DNA of 64,000 nt, from positions 186,001-250,000 of the forward strand of contig JAZGUH010000074.1 of the NCBI GenBank assembly GCA_037893225.1, given 5' to 3'. The position numbers and the translations under genes are program-made. Shown here in pieces: positions 10,369 to 19,888 of this stretch. The notes under the pieces were generated by a model, which saw only the letters and a program-made list of their open reading frames with translations, did not search any database and was not told where the DNA came from. Source of the stretch: Hippasteria phrygiana. Lineage: Eukaryota > Echinodermata > Asteroidea > Valvatida > Goniasteridae. Within the stretch, counting starts at the first letter, position 1, and each line of letters begins with the position of its first letter.

Positions 10369-10645
10369 AACTTTTGTGTGTGTCCGAACTATTTTTTGTT
10401 GAATATTTTGTCCCGATTTTCCTTCACCATATGATGTTTGTTCAGGAACTCTCCCATCTCTTTGTCACAACCTAAAGTTCCGAGTGACCACCAATACCGG
10501 TTAATAACACACTTTATGTATCCTCGATTACAGTGTCAAAGGTTGGAAATTAAACATTTGCTGATTGTCGCAGATCATACCTATATGCATTTCGAAGCCA
10601 GAAAGTAATTATTTTTCTAAAAGTTTTTAAATTGCACTGTTGCGA

Positions 10646-10727
10646 GACGAGGTGGCCGAGTGGTTAAGACGATGGACTGCTAATCCATTGTGCTCTGCAC
10701 GCGTGGGTTCGAATCCCATCCTCGTCG
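10646..10727 (+). tRNA. tRNA-Ser-GCT: tRNA-Ser(GCT), variant d without the insertion
   Basis: G24A only. It keeps the tgcga leader of the d type but not the extra A, so it is 82 nt. Confidence 0.9.
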
Positions 10728-10909
10728 AAATTCAGTGTTTTTGGAAGCTTTTTATGTCTTCTTTGCCTTAAGTGCAGCCATCGTTTACTTTTGTTTCAAG
10801 TAAAAATTACATGGAATTGTATGTGTTACATTTCGTAAGTTTCTTCCCAGATCACCCTCCTCACTTCTCGATGGTAGAAGTTTTAAGCTTCCTTTGAAAT
10901 ATCCAGCAA

Positions 10910-10983
10910 GTCCCCGTGGCGTAATGGATCAGCGCGTTGGACTTCTAATTCAAAGGTTCCGGGTTCGAGTCCCGGCGGGGATG
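10910..10983 (+). tRNA. tRNA-Arg-TCT: tRNA-Arg(TCT), canonical
   Basis: Identical to the reference copy at 1682. Last Arg gene before the island. Confidence 0.96.
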
Positions 10984-11260
10984 AACTTTTGTGTGTGTCC
11001 GAACTATTTTTTGTTGAATATTTTGTCCCGATTTTCCTTCACCATTTGATGTTTGTTCAGGAACTCTCCCATCTCTTTGTCACAACCTAAAGTTCCGAGT
11101 GACCACCAATACCGGTTAATAACACACTTTATGTATCCTCGATTACAGTGTCAAAGGTTGGAAATTAAACATTTGCTGATTGTCGCAGATCATACCTATA
11201 TGCATTTCGAAGCCAGAAAGTAATGATTTTTCTAAAAGTTTTTAAATTGCACTGTTGTGA

Positions 11261-11342
11261 GACGAGGTGGCCGAGTGGTTAAGGCGATGCACTGCTAATC
11301 CATTGTGCTCTGCACGCGTGGGTTCGAATCCCATCCTCGTCG
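11261..11342 (+). tRNA. tRNA-Ser-GCT: tRNA-Ser(GCT), variant next to the island
   Basis: G30C makes a C-C mismatch in the anticodon stem, unique in the window. Its unit is cut by the island 92 bp downstream. The Arg partner lies across the island at 16740. Confidence 0.88.
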
Positions 11343-11422
11343 AAATTCAGTGTTTTTGGAAGCTTTTTATGTCTTCTTTGCCTTAAGTGCAGCCATCGTT
11401 TACTTTTGTTTCAAGTAAAAAT

Positions 11423-11551
11423 TACATGGAATTGGCCCAAGATGGAGAAGAGAGGACACAGACAATTTAATATTTGGTATGCTCCGGCTCGCCTCGCCGA
11501 GCGTTTATTGCCCATTTGGCTTTCCTTTGCTTTCCTTTACAATTCCATGTA
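11423..11551. repeat. 12-bp inverted repeat across the left island junction
   Basis: TACATGGAATTG at the array edge (11423-11434) is matched by its reverse complement CAATTCCATGTA at 11540-11551, inside the island. The 105 bp between them (11435-11539) are not array sequence. It may be a trace of a small inversion or template switch at insertion, or chance. Confidence 0.5.
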
Positions 11552-11559
11552 TCGTCTAC

Positions 11560-12018
11560 ATTAAGTATACAAATGTATATTGATTACATGACATATATCC
11601 AGTGTTCGATTTAACTATAACTTTGCTTGAAACGTGATTGGGGCCCCACAATTTTCAGGTAGTCAGAAAATGAATGACAATGACAGAGCATTATAAACAC
11701 CAAGTCAAGCACTAAAGGTGTAAGCTTGTGACAATAATTACAGTCACAATTGTTTGTCTGCTGTACTAAACAGCTGTTATAAACTGGTTGTAGCGACAAC
11801 CCAAAGTTTGATAAAACCAGCACAAGTTAACATTGCCGGTTAGCGATCTTGGGATCACAGGTTATAATCAAGGTACATGTTACTATAGCGTGATCCAAAT
11901 ATTAGAACTAGGGTATACACATTATGGCGGTCGTAAGGTCCCTAGAAATTAGCCTGTGTGATGTGATAACCCCCCAAATCAACCGTGAATGAGTCCCTGC
12001 CCCTAACTTTATGCCAAA
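11560..12018. other. Island, unannotated stretch
   Basis: Nothing recognised here. A 70-codon minus-strand frame at 11611-11823 has no visible domain and is most likely chance. Confidence 0.4.
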
Positions 12019-12041
12019 CAAGTTCCGAATTCAGGAACTTG
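12019..12041. repeat. Short perfect hairpin
   Basis: 8-bp arms (caagttcc and ggaacttg) around a 7-nt loop gaattca. No T run follows as in a terminator. The word gccaaac flanks it directly on both sides. Confidence 0.6.
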
Positions 12042-12046
12042 CCAAA

Positions 12047-12058
12047 CCCCCCCCCCCC
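12047..12058. repeat. C12 homopolymer
   Basis: Twelve C on the + strand, the first of several G/C runs between 12.0 and 12.6 kb. Confidence 0.9.
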
Positions 12059-12310
12059 GTCCTAATATAATAAGGGGGATGGGTGGAGTCTGTGAATGCA
12101 ATAAAAGGATAGATCATAGTGCGAGTGAATGGGAGCGTGAGCTATGAGCCCAGAGGGCCCTCCACCCGAGATTGGTCTCCTTCGCAGGGGTTAGACACGG
12201 ATTGAAGGAAACGTCAACACCATTCTCCCATGCTTGCTCCCCGCCAGGCTAGTAGCTCCACTGGTACCTGTGGGGTGAAGTAGACAAAAGGAGAACAGAA
12301 AGGGGCATGC

Positions 12311-12322
12311 GGGGGGGGGGGG
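12311..12322. repeat. G12 homopolymer
   Basis: Twelve G on the + strand. Confidence 0.9.
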
Positions 12323-12515
12323 AGTCTAGCCGAAGGCAGGTGATAATGGGGCTCATAATCGAGCAGTGGTACTGAAATACAATGGCCCATTTGGGGAGCA
12401 ACGAATCTGCCCCGATACAAGGCTAGTGGGAACTAAAGCCTGTGGTAGAGGTCCCTTAAGGGTTAGTGTTGTCTCTGTCCAGCCGAAATTCTTTGGGGTA
12501 TCCGGCTAAGTGAAT

Positions 12516-12537
12516 GGGGGGGGGGGGGGGGGGGGGG
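12516..12537. repeat. G22 homopolymer
   Basis: Twenty-two G in a row, with a further G7 at 12551-12557. It can form a G-quadruplex, and the exact length is prone to sequencing error. Confidence 0.85.
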
Positions 12538-12557
12538 CAGCGGCGATAGTGGGGGGG

Positions 12558-13560
12558 CCCTGTGCGTAGGGGCACGAGTGCAAGCCGTAGTCGTCGGGGA
12601 TGTAATAGTGCGGAGCTTCCACAATTGACACCTTAACCTACGAGCATGATTAGTGGATTGTCACTCTCAAGCCAGGCATCGTGGGAATGTGGGAGCCTGA
12701 CCGCTTGAATATCTGCCTATTTTTTCGTACTTGCTCATAATAAGCACTTATTGTCTGAATGGACCAGTTTCTATTCCCAGTCGGGGATATTTCCCCTGTA
12801 GGGCGAGTGCCGCGACTACTGTGAGGAACCAGGCGGAGATGGGTTCACGCACTGAACGGATTGAGGCCGGGTCTCATTAACCAGTTGGCCTTGGGAGGCC
12901 TCCACGGCGTACCCCTCCTCAACGATTGTCTGTGAATCAGGGGAGAAGTTGACCAGAAAGAAAAACCCCTAAAAATGCAAAATCCAACAGGACCCCGGCT
13001 CGACGTCTATAATTTGTAAATGCCTAAGTGCACCCCCTTCGAATAGCCGTTGTTATTAGTCTATGTCCACTGTTACGTGTGGAAACACATTAGGAAACCG
13101 CTTGAGGAATTCCAGTTTGCAAGGGAGATTCATTAACAAATTAGGGGTCCTGATAAGGTCCTAGGGTAAGAAAGATCGCCCCTTGTGATAGACCCCATCC
13201 AGGACTCGGTATAGATTAGGAATCATATCCCGAATATAGAAGCTGTGCAGAAAAGATGCCTGCCATGTATAGGTGTTCCCTCGCTCCCCGTAAGCCACTG
13301 TTGGTGACAGGGTTGCCATGTACCTACTATAGCATTTATTAGTCTCCAGAGAAAGATTCGTCCGGGAACAACTGCGCGACGCGTGGGAATAGAGAACTGA
13401 TTCCCTGCGAACTGTGCAACCTAAATGTTTACATAGTATGGCAGATTCATCAATGTTTTTAAGTTGCTTTAATTATTCGAGATAAATCACTGGAAAGAGT
13501 AAAAGCATTTGAAATTAGACGAGGGTTCAATGGACGTAATAGGGTAGTCCTATGCTTTTA
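12558..13560. other. Island, unannotated stretch
   Basis: About 1 kb of mixed-composition sequence with no long open frame, no tRNA-like boxes and no repeats that I can see. Confidence 0.4.
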
Positions 13561-14275
13561 TTGATGTCGTTTATTTATTTAATTATTTTTATTATTATAA
13601 GCCTCAATTATTTCGTATTGTTTCAAATATTGATGAAGAACGAACATACACATTTTTTGCCGCTATATCAAACGTAACTCAGATCATAACTCCACCCCCT
13701 GATAAAAATGGATTCGCCCAGCTAAACATGTTGACCTTATATGTTCCGGACTAAACCAATGGTTACCGGTTGCAGTTGCGTCAAGATGGGTGGGCTTAGT
13801 TCTGAATACAACATCCAATGCCCAAATCGACAGGCAAAGAATAAGTCATTGATGTAGTATATTTTGAGAAATCACATTGAATATAACATTTCTCAAGTCA
13901 AATTGCCATTAGTGTACTAAAGTCAGTTGTTGGCACGGTGGCTGGCTCCAACAATGGAGATTTTGACTGTTCCTTGTTAGCAGCTAGTATTGCAAACCAT
14001 TGAACAAGACAAAGGCACCCTGGTTTCAAGGCTGCATTGACTTATTACATCAGCACACAAGGTAGGCAAATTTTAGTTTAATTTGCCACTCCATCGTTGT
14101 CCACAGTTGTACAGTCTGTCCGCTACAGATTCTATCGGGTCGTAATATAACCGCCTATTTTTAATTTATTTATTTTTGTTTAAATAATAAAACAACAAAC
14201 GGAGTTGTTGGCGTTGGGCCACGGTGGTAAAAGTATTAAATACCGTCCTGGGAATTTTGTAAGCACATGATTCAT
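13561..14275. other. Island, AT-rich stretch
   Basis: AT-rich DNA with TTTA-type runs at about 13570-13600 and 14155-14190, and a 9-bp inverted repeat at 13864-13872 (TTGAGAAAT) and 13888-13896 (ATTTCTCAA). No gene is visible. Confidence 0.5.
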
Positions 14276-14466
14276 TACAGTCGAACACCTTTATAACGAG
14301 GTCCCTGGACTTTACAATTTACCTTGTTATGACAGGTATCTTGTATGGTCAGTAGTTGAAACAAAGAAAAACAAGGACCCAGGACCTATCTATTTATTTA
14401 TTATTTTATTTATTTTTAAGCAGGATGTTGTACTAACAGTGCTTTTATTATCGGGGTTCGACTGTA
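14276..14466. mobile_element. Short inverted-repeat element flanked by TA (MITE, Tc1/mariner-pogo type)
   Basis: TACAGTCGAAC at 14276-14286 is the exact reverse complement of GTTCGACTGTA at 14456-14466. Taking TA as the target duplication, the element is 14278-14464 (187 bp) with ends CAGTCGAAC...GTTCGACTG and imperfect similarity further in. TA target sites and CAG-starting inverted ends are typical of non-autonomous pogo/Tigger-like elements. There is no room for a transposase. Family assignment is inferred from the ends only. Confidence 0.65.
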
Positions 14467-14605
14467 TTTCCAGAAATGGCTCGTAATCTTTAATATATAC
14501 TGCAACCCGCGAAAAGTATACTGAAAATAATCTTTCCAAAGTTTTCTTTGATTTTATTCATATTTTCTTTAATTATTTCTTCCTTTACTTTAATTATATA
14601 TTTGT

Positions 14606-14606
<1 letters not shown>

Positions 14607-14625
<19 letters not shown>
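14607..14625. repeat. T19 homopolymer followed by TTTA repeats
   Basis: Nineteen T, then attta repeats to about 14642. On the minus strand this is an A19 run, but no retroposon body is recognised beside it. Confidence 0.8.
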
Positions 14626-14638
<13 letters not shown>

Positions 14639-14642
14639 ATTT

Positions 14643-15177
14643 GACATTTCGATTTAACTTTGAATTGTCTATAACTTTCGCGTGTCTCCCACGATGGAAT
14701 GATGAGACCTGCACTGGTTTGCTGGAATCCCACATTGGGAGTGTCTATCCCGTCCTCTGGTACAGACAAATGCCTCAACTTAAGCAGGGCGAGACTTTGG
14801 CAATAATCAGAGTAAATGTTCAGTACTTATGGGAAGGTGAACTCTAGAACTGCATTTAAAATAGGTTTTACGAAAAATGTACCCGATCCGGAAATTTAAT
14901 TCTCAGTTGTCGATACAGAAAACCACTCACTAATGCCATGTTCTTGCAATATTTGCCAGCCAGATTTTACAGGAGTTTGTACTATTTAAATGATGCGACT
15001 GACGTCGCTTGAAATAGCGCTCAAACGTTACGTCTATGCGAAACTGTGGGTGCTACCTGACTCGAGATTTAGAGGACGGGGACTCATAGCCTCGCGTCAG
15101 GAACATACAATCTAATGTACATTACAAATTGTTGGGGTCCCCCTCCCCTCTCAGGATTAATGGAAATAAATTTGAGG
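14643..15177. other. Island, unannotated stretch
   Basis: Mixed-composition DNA. The open frame at 14548-14847 starts inside the T-rich tract and translates it into runs of Phe, so I do not regard it as a gene. Confidence 0.4.
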
Positions 15178-15528
15178 TTAATCTAATTGGCCAGGGCAGG
15201 GAAAACTACGGAATTGTGTGCACGGGGTGACAAAACCAAAATTTTGCCTGACTGCACTAAACACCTCACCGGGAGTGGATTCTTGAGGTTGGCATGACGT
15301 GATCTGCCCCGTTGTTCTGGTTACGTGGTGGCGGCCGATGTGTATGTGTAGTTCCCCTTCGCAGTGCCTAGAAACCATTGATCTCCATGCAGAGTTTAGC
15401 TTCACCAGTAGTACAGGCAAATTTCCCGGATGTCCGACTTCACAAATGGGGGATGATACACACATCAAGCTGTCCGAATTGGGCTGGTGATGGGGTCTGA
15501 TCATAATGATGTTGGTGCGGGCTGGCAT

Positions 15529-15559
15529 GCAGGCAGGGTGCAGGCAGGGTGCAGGCAGA
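15529..15559. repeat. 11-bp minisatellite, about 2.8 copies
   Basis: GCAGGCAGGGT at 15529-15539 and 15540-15550, then a partial third copy. Confidence 0.85.
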
Positions 15560-16173
15560 TGTGCAATGTTACAATGTACTATGTAGAGCCAGGGATTCCC
15601 TGAAAAACCTGTCATGTATGGGCCAAAGCCCAAAAGTATGGAGCAGCCGCTCCACTGTGGGTGAAACAGGTACATGGCGCCAGATGTGTCAGCGTGGTCA
15701 GTGGTCGACCCCCGAGGTGGTGATGCCCAGCCATGGTAGGGGTGTGTTACCAGTCCGGCAGTTGGGGTTGCGTGCTGGAGCGGTGCAGTCGTAGGTGCCG
15801 TGCCCCGCGTGTCATGGTGTGGTGCACGCTGGCTGCTTCGGTTACTGGACAGGGGTTTGTTTGCACTGGTCTGCGGCTCACGATGGTTGTACTTTGTTGT
15901 GTTAAAGCAGGGCAAGCTGAGACTGTTTCCCAGCTGGCCGTCGTTAATGGCAGCTCTCTCAAAGTTTCTTAATCCTCCGTCCGTGGTTTAAACGAAGGCC
16001 ATGGAGGCTGTCGCTCCCGTTGGGGCCACGTCGCGATCAACGGCGGCGGACCAGGCGGCGCGGTTTGTTCGAGCGACTGGCTCAGCCACAGATACCAGCA
16101 CTGGAGGGCGCTGTTCATTGCCCCGTCGGCTGCGGTATCAACGCTATGCAGAGCTAGCCGGCCGGCCATGGGC

Positions 16174-16197
16174 GTCGTATTGCATGTCGTATTGCAT
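16174..16197. repeat. 12-bp tandem duplication
   Basis: GTCGTATTGCAT occurs twice without a gap, followed by a short alternating gcatgcatgtgcatgc tract. Confidence 0.85.
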
Positions 16198-16739
16198 GCA
16201 TGTGCATGCTGGTCATGTCAATGCCCGGCCCGTGGGTTTGTTGGAAGTCTGCTGAAGGCTGAAGCGCCCTGGACTAAGCTCGAGCTTGACGTGAATGAAG
16301 ACGTTTTCCAAGCCGACCGCCGTCCTCTGGGATCTTCCGATAATGGCAAGTGTTTCCCCTTGCTGGGATATCTCGAGCGAAATTTCTAGAGGAGAAATTT
16401 TGCAGATAGTTCGGAGAAATTTTTTGGGCTATGTGTACGCTCAGCGAAGAAAGCGGAAAAGTGGCAGAAAGCGCGCGAATGCTACACTGCTCGACCATAA
16501 CACGGTCTGGGATTGGTGGATGGTCCGACGACCGCATGGGACGACCAATCCGTAAACGCGTCTGATTGCTTCCTGTGCTGTTGGAATGTCTGCCCTTCCC
16601 CCCAGTGCCAAAGGGGTCTTCCGGAGACGAGCACCGGAAAACCATATTGTATGTGTTACGTTTCGTAAGTTTCTTCCCAGATCACCCTCCTCACTGCTCG
16701 ATGGTAGAAGTTTTAAGCTTCCTTTGAAATATCCAGCAA

Positions 16740-16813
16740 GTCCCCGTGGCGTAATGGATCAGCGCGTTGGACTTCTAATTCAAAGGTTCCGGGTTCGAGT
16801 CCCGGCGGGGATG
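16740..16813 (+). tRNA. tRNA-Arg-TCT: tRNA-Arg(TCT), canonical
   Basis: Reference sequence. First gene after the island and the partner of the Ser gene at 11261. Confidence 0.96.
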
Positions 16814-17090
16814 AACTTTTGTGTGTGTCCGAACTATTTTTTGTTGAATATTTTGTCCCGATTTTCCTTCACCATTTGATGTTTGTTCAGGAACTCTCCC
16901 ATCTCTTTGTCACAACCTAAAGTTCCGAGTGACCACCAATACCGGTTAATAACACACTTTATGTATCCTCGATTACAGTGTCAAAGGTTGGAAATTAAAC
17001 ATTTGCTGATTGTCGCAGATCATACCTATATGCATTTCGAAGCCAGAAAGTAATGATTTTTCTAAAAGTTTCTAAATTGCACTGTTGTGA

Positions 17091-17172
17091 GACGAGGTGG
17101 CCGAGTGGTTAAGGCGATGGACTGCTAATCCATTGTGCTCTGCACGCGTGGGTTCGAATCCCATCCTCGTCG
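17091..17172 (+). tRNA. tRNA-Ser-GCT: tRNA-Ser(GCT), canonical reference copy
   Basis: This 82-nt gene folds as a full class II cloverleaf. The 7-bp acceptor stem GACGAGG/CCTCGTC carries discriminator G82, the base used by animal seryl-tRNA synthetase. The D stem is GCC/GGC with a GG pair in the loop. The anticodon stem is ATGGA/TCCAT with loop CTGCTAA. The long variable arm of serine tRNAs is present, and the T loop is TTCGAAT. Anticodon GCT reads AGC and AGU. A37 is present, so t6A modification is possible. The sequence agrees with vertebrate tRNA-Ser-GCU as I recall it. Twenty-three of the 97 Ser loci have this sequence. Confidence 0.97.
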
Positions 17173-17354
17173 AAATTCAGTGTTTTTGGAAGCTTTTTAT
17201 GTCTTCTTTGCCTTAAGTGCAGCCATCGTTTACTTTTGTTTCAAGTAAGAATTACATGGAATTGTATGTGTTACGTTTCGTAAGTTTCTTCCCAGATCAC
17301 CCTCCTCACTTCTCGACGGTAGAAGTTTTAAGCTTCCTTTGAAATATCCAGCAA

Positions 17355-17428
17355 GTCCCCATGGCGTAATGGATCAGCGCGTTGGACTTCTAATTCAAAG
17401 GTTCCGGGTTCGAGTCCCGGCGGGGATG
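17355..17428 (+). tRNA. tRNA-Arg-TCT: tRNA-Arg(TCT), variant
   Basis: G7A acceptor mismatch, as at 452. Confidence 0.9.
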
Positions 17429-17705
17429 AACTTTTGTGTGTGTCCGAACTATTTTTTGTTGAATATTTTGTCCCGATTTTCCTTCACCATTTGATGTTTG
17501 TTCAGGAACTCTCCCATCTCTTTGTCACGACCTAAAGTTCCGAGTGACCACCAATACCAGTTAATAACACACTTTATGTATCCTCGATTACAGTGTCAAA
17601 GGTTGGAAATTAAACATTTGCTGATTGTCGCAGATCATACCTATATGCATTTCGAAGCCAGAAAGTAATGATTTTTCTAAAAGTTTTTAAATTGCACTGT
17701 TGTGA

Positions 17706-17787
17706 GACGAGGTGGCCGAGTGGTTAAGGCGATGGACTGCTAATCCATTGTTCTCTGCACGCGTGGGTTCGATTCCCTTCCTCGTCG
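17706..17787 (+). tRNA. tRNA-Ser-GCT: tRNA-Ser(GCT), variant b
   Basis: A68T, A73T and a private G47T in the variable arm. Re-starts the b-c-d order after the island. Confidence 0.87.
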
Positions 17788-17969
17788 AAATTCAGTGTTT
17801 TTGGAAGCTTTTTATGTCTTCTTTGCCTTAAGTGCAGCCATCGTTTACTTTTGTTTCAAGTAAGAATTACATGGAATTGTATGTGTTACGTTTCGTAAGT
17901 TTCTTCCCAGGTCACCCTCCTCACTTCTCGATGGTAGAAGTTTTAAGCTTCCTTTGAAATATCCAGCAA

Positions 17970-18043
17970 GTCCCCATGGCGTAATGGATCAGCGCGTTGG
18001 ACTTCTAATTCAAAGGTTCCGGGTTCGAGTCCCGGCGGGGATG
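17970..18043 (+). tRNA. tRNA-Arg-TCT: tRNA-Arg(TCT), variant
   Basis: G7A acceptor mismatch. Confidence 0.9.
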
Positions 18044-18320
18044 AACTTTTGTGTGTGTCCGAACTATTTTTTGTTGAATATTTTGTCCCGATTTTCCTTC
18101 ACCATTTGATGTTTGTTCAGGAACTCTCCCATCTCTTTGTCACAACCTAAAGTTCCGAGTGACCACCAATACCGGTTAATAACACACTTTATGTATCCTC
18201 GATTACAGTGTCAAAGGTTGGAAATTAAACATTTGCTGATTGTCGCAGATCATACCTATATGCATTTCGAAGCCAGAAAGTAATGATTTTTCTAAAAGTT
18301 TTTAAATTGCACTGTTGTGA

Positions 18321-18402
18321 GACGAGGTGGCCGAGTGGTTAAGGCGATGAACTGCTAATCCATTGTGCTCTGCACGCGTGGGTTCGAATCCCATCCTCGT
18401 CG
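18321..18402 (+). tRNA. tRNA-Ser-GCT: tRNA-Ser(GCT), variant c
   Basis: G30A anticodon-stem mismatch. Confidence 0.88.
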
Positions 18403-18584
18403 AAATTCAGTGTTTTTGGAAGCTTTTTATGTGTTCTTTGCCTTAAGTGCAGCCATCGTTTACTTTTGTTTCAAGTAAGAATTACATGGAATTGTATGTG
18501 TTACGTTTCGTAAGTTTCTTCCCAGATCACCCTCCTCACTTCTCGACGGTAGAAGTTTTAAGCTTCCTTTGAAATATCCAGCAA

Positions 18585-18658
18585 GTCCCCGTGGCGTAAT
18601 GGATCAGCGCGTTGGACTTCTAATTCAAAGGTTCCGGGTTCGAGTCCCGGCGGGGATG
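18585..18658 (+). tRNA. tRNA-Arg-TCT: tRNA-Arg(TCT), canonical
   Basis: Identical to the reference copy at 1682. Confidence 0.96.
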
Positions 18659-18935
18659 AACTTTTGTGTGTGTCCGAACTATTTTTTGTTGAATATTTTG
18701 TCCCGATTTTCCTTCACCATATGATGTTTGTTCAGGAACTCTCCCATCTCTTTGTCACAACCTAAAGTTCCGAGTGACCACCAATACCGGTTAATAACAC
18801 ACTTTATGTATCCTCGATTACAGTGTCAAAGGTTGGAAATTAAACATTTGCTGATTGTCGCAGATCATACCTATATGCATTTCGAAGCCAGAAAGTAATG
18901 ATTTTTCTAAAAGTTTTTAAATTGCACTGTTGCGA

Positions 18936-19017
18936 GACGAGGTGGCCGAGTGGTTAAGACGATGGACTGCTAATCCATTGTGCTCTGCACGCGTGGGTTC
19001 GAATCCCATCCTCGTCG
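18936..19017 (+). tRNA. tRNA-Ser-GCT: tRNA-Ser(GCT), variant d without the insertion
   Basis: G24A only, as at 10646. Confidence 0.9.
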
Positions 19018-19199
19018 AAATTCAGTGTTTTTGGAAGCTTTTTATGTCTTCTTTGCCTTAAGTGCAGCCATCGTTTACTTTTGTTTCAAGTAAGAATTAC
19101 ATGGAATTGTATGTGTTACGTTTCGTAAGTTTCTTCCCAGATCACCCTCCTCACTTCTCGACGGTAGAAGTTTTAAGCTTCCTTTGAAATATCCCGCAA

Positions 19200-19273
19200 G
19201 TCCCCGTGGCGTAATGGATCAGCGCGTTGGACTTCTAATTCAAAGGTTCCGGGTTCGAGTCCCGGCGGGGATG
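19200..19273 (+). tRNA. tRNA-Arg-TCT: tRNA-Arg(TCT), canonical
   Basis: Reference sequence, preceded by the cccgcaag leader variant. Confidence 0.96.
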
Positions 19274-19550
19274 AACTTTTGTGTGTGTCCGAACTATTTT
19301 TTGTTGAATATTTTGTCCCGATTTTCCTTCACCATTTGATGTTTGTTCAGGAACTCTCCCATCTCTTTGTCACAACCTAAAGTTCCGAGTGACCACCAAT
19401 ACCAGTTAATAACACACTTTATGTATCCTCGATTACAGTGTCAAAGGTTGGAAATTAAACATTTGCTGATTGTCGCAGATCATACCTATATGCATTTCGA
19501 AGCCAGAAAGTAATGATTTTTCTAAAAGTTTTTAAATTGCACTGTTGTGA

Positions 19551-19632
19551 GACGAGGTGGCCGAGTGGTTAAGGCGATGGACTGCTAATCCATTGTGCTC
19601 TGCACGCGTGGGTTCGAATCCCATCCTCGTCG
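19551..19632 (+). tRNA. tRNA-Ser-GCT: tRNA-Ser(GCT), canonical
   Basis: Identical to the reference copy at 17091. Confidence 0.96.
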
Positions 19633-19814
19633 AAATTCAGTGTTTTTGGAAGCTTTTTATGTCTTCTTTGCCTTAAGTGCAGCCATCGTTTACTTTTGTT
19701 TCAAGTAAGAATTACATGGAATTGTATGTGTTACGTTTCGTAAGTTTCTTCCCAGATCACCCTCCTCACTTCTCGACGGTAGAAGTTTTAAGCTTCCTTT
19801 GAAATATCCAGCAA

Positions 19815-19888
19815 GTCCCCGTGGCGTAATGGATCAGCGCGTTGGACTTCTAATTCAAAGGTTCCGGGTTCGAGTCCCGGCGGGGATG
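19815..19888 (+). tRNA. tRNA-Arg-TCT: tRNA-Arg(TCT), canonical
   Basis: Reference sequence, followed by the gtgcgtgtcc trailer variant. Confidence 0.96.

Larger units (their letters stand above)
803..10727 (+). repeat. Three-unit higher-order repeat (about 1.85 kb)
   Basis: Ser variants recur in a fixed order: b (A68T plus A73T), c (G30A), d (G24A, usually with an inserted A). The b copies start at 803, 2648, 4494, 6340, 7570 and 9416; the c copies at 1418, 3263, 5109, 6955, 8185 and 10031; the d copies at 2033, 3878, 5724, 8800 and 10646. The order is bcd, bcd, bcd, bc, bcd, bcd, so one d unit is missing after 6955. The b-to-b distance is 1845-1846 bp. The pattern returns beyond the island at 17706, 18321 and 18936. 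Confidence 0.9.
1..11434 (+). repeat. Left tandem tRNA-Ser/tRNA-Arg array (about 18.6 units)
   Basis: Head-to-tail units of about 615 bp, each with a tRNA-Ser(GCT) and a tRNA-Arg(TCT) on the + strand. The window opens inside the spacer before the first Ser gene. Spacers are almost identical between units, so the whole 615 bp is the unit of amplification and not only the genes. The array stops at the sequence ATTG inside the Ser-to-Arg spacer, where the 5.2 kb island begins. Many Ser copies in this part carry stem mismatches that recur every third unit. Both genes have the internal A box (start at nt 8) and B box (Ser nt 61-71, Arg nt 53-63) expected of type 2 Pol III promoters. Confidence 0.97.
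11435..16645. other. Non-array island splitting one repeat unit
   Basis: About 5.2 kb unrelated to the repeat unit. The array stops after ATTG (11431-11434) and resumes at ATTG (16646-16649) at the very same point of the unit, so this looks like an insertion with a 4-bp target duplication, or a join on 4-bp microhomology. I see no terminal inverted repeats, LTRs, poly-A tail, tRNA gene or recognisable protein. Composition changes inside: mixed sequence with G/C tracts to about 12.6 kb, mixed sequence to 13.5 kb, AT-rich with TTTA repeats to 14.7 kb, and GC-rich from about 15.2 kb. It may be a composite of more than one insertion. Confidence 0.75.
15178..16645. other. Island, GC-rich segment with overlapping open frames
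   Basis: From about 15.2 kb the composition turns GC-rich and stop codons become scarce on both strands, giving many overlapping frames. The longest is 245 codons on the minus strand (15178-15915). Its product is rich in His, Pro, Ser and Thr, and I see no domain, signal peptide or membrane segment. The frame at 16274-16645 minus (123 codons) starts exactly at the array junction. I cannot support any as a gene. The segment could be part of an exon-bearing region or a CpG-rich repeat. Confidence 0.3.

Noticed and set aside
14451..14466. B-box-like GGTTCGACT as part of another tRNA gene
   Set aside because: It is the right inverted end of the small TA-flanked element and has no A box or cloverleaf around it.
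14548..14847. 99-codon + strand frame with an apparent hydrophobic N-terminus
   Set aside because: The hydrophobic stretch is the translation of a T19 homopolymer and TTTA repeats, not a membrane segment.
15178..15915. 245-codon minus-strand frame as a protein gene
   Set aside because: Lies in a GC-rich segment with overlapping frames on both strands, and no recognisable domain, splice context or promoter is seen.
11435..16645. Island as an LTR retrotransposon
   Set aside because: No long terminal repeats, primer-binding site, polypurine tract or gag/pol-like frame could be seen.
16586..16879. 97-codon frame spanning the right island junction
   Set aside because: A fusion of island sequence with the usual spurious array frame through tRNA-Arg.
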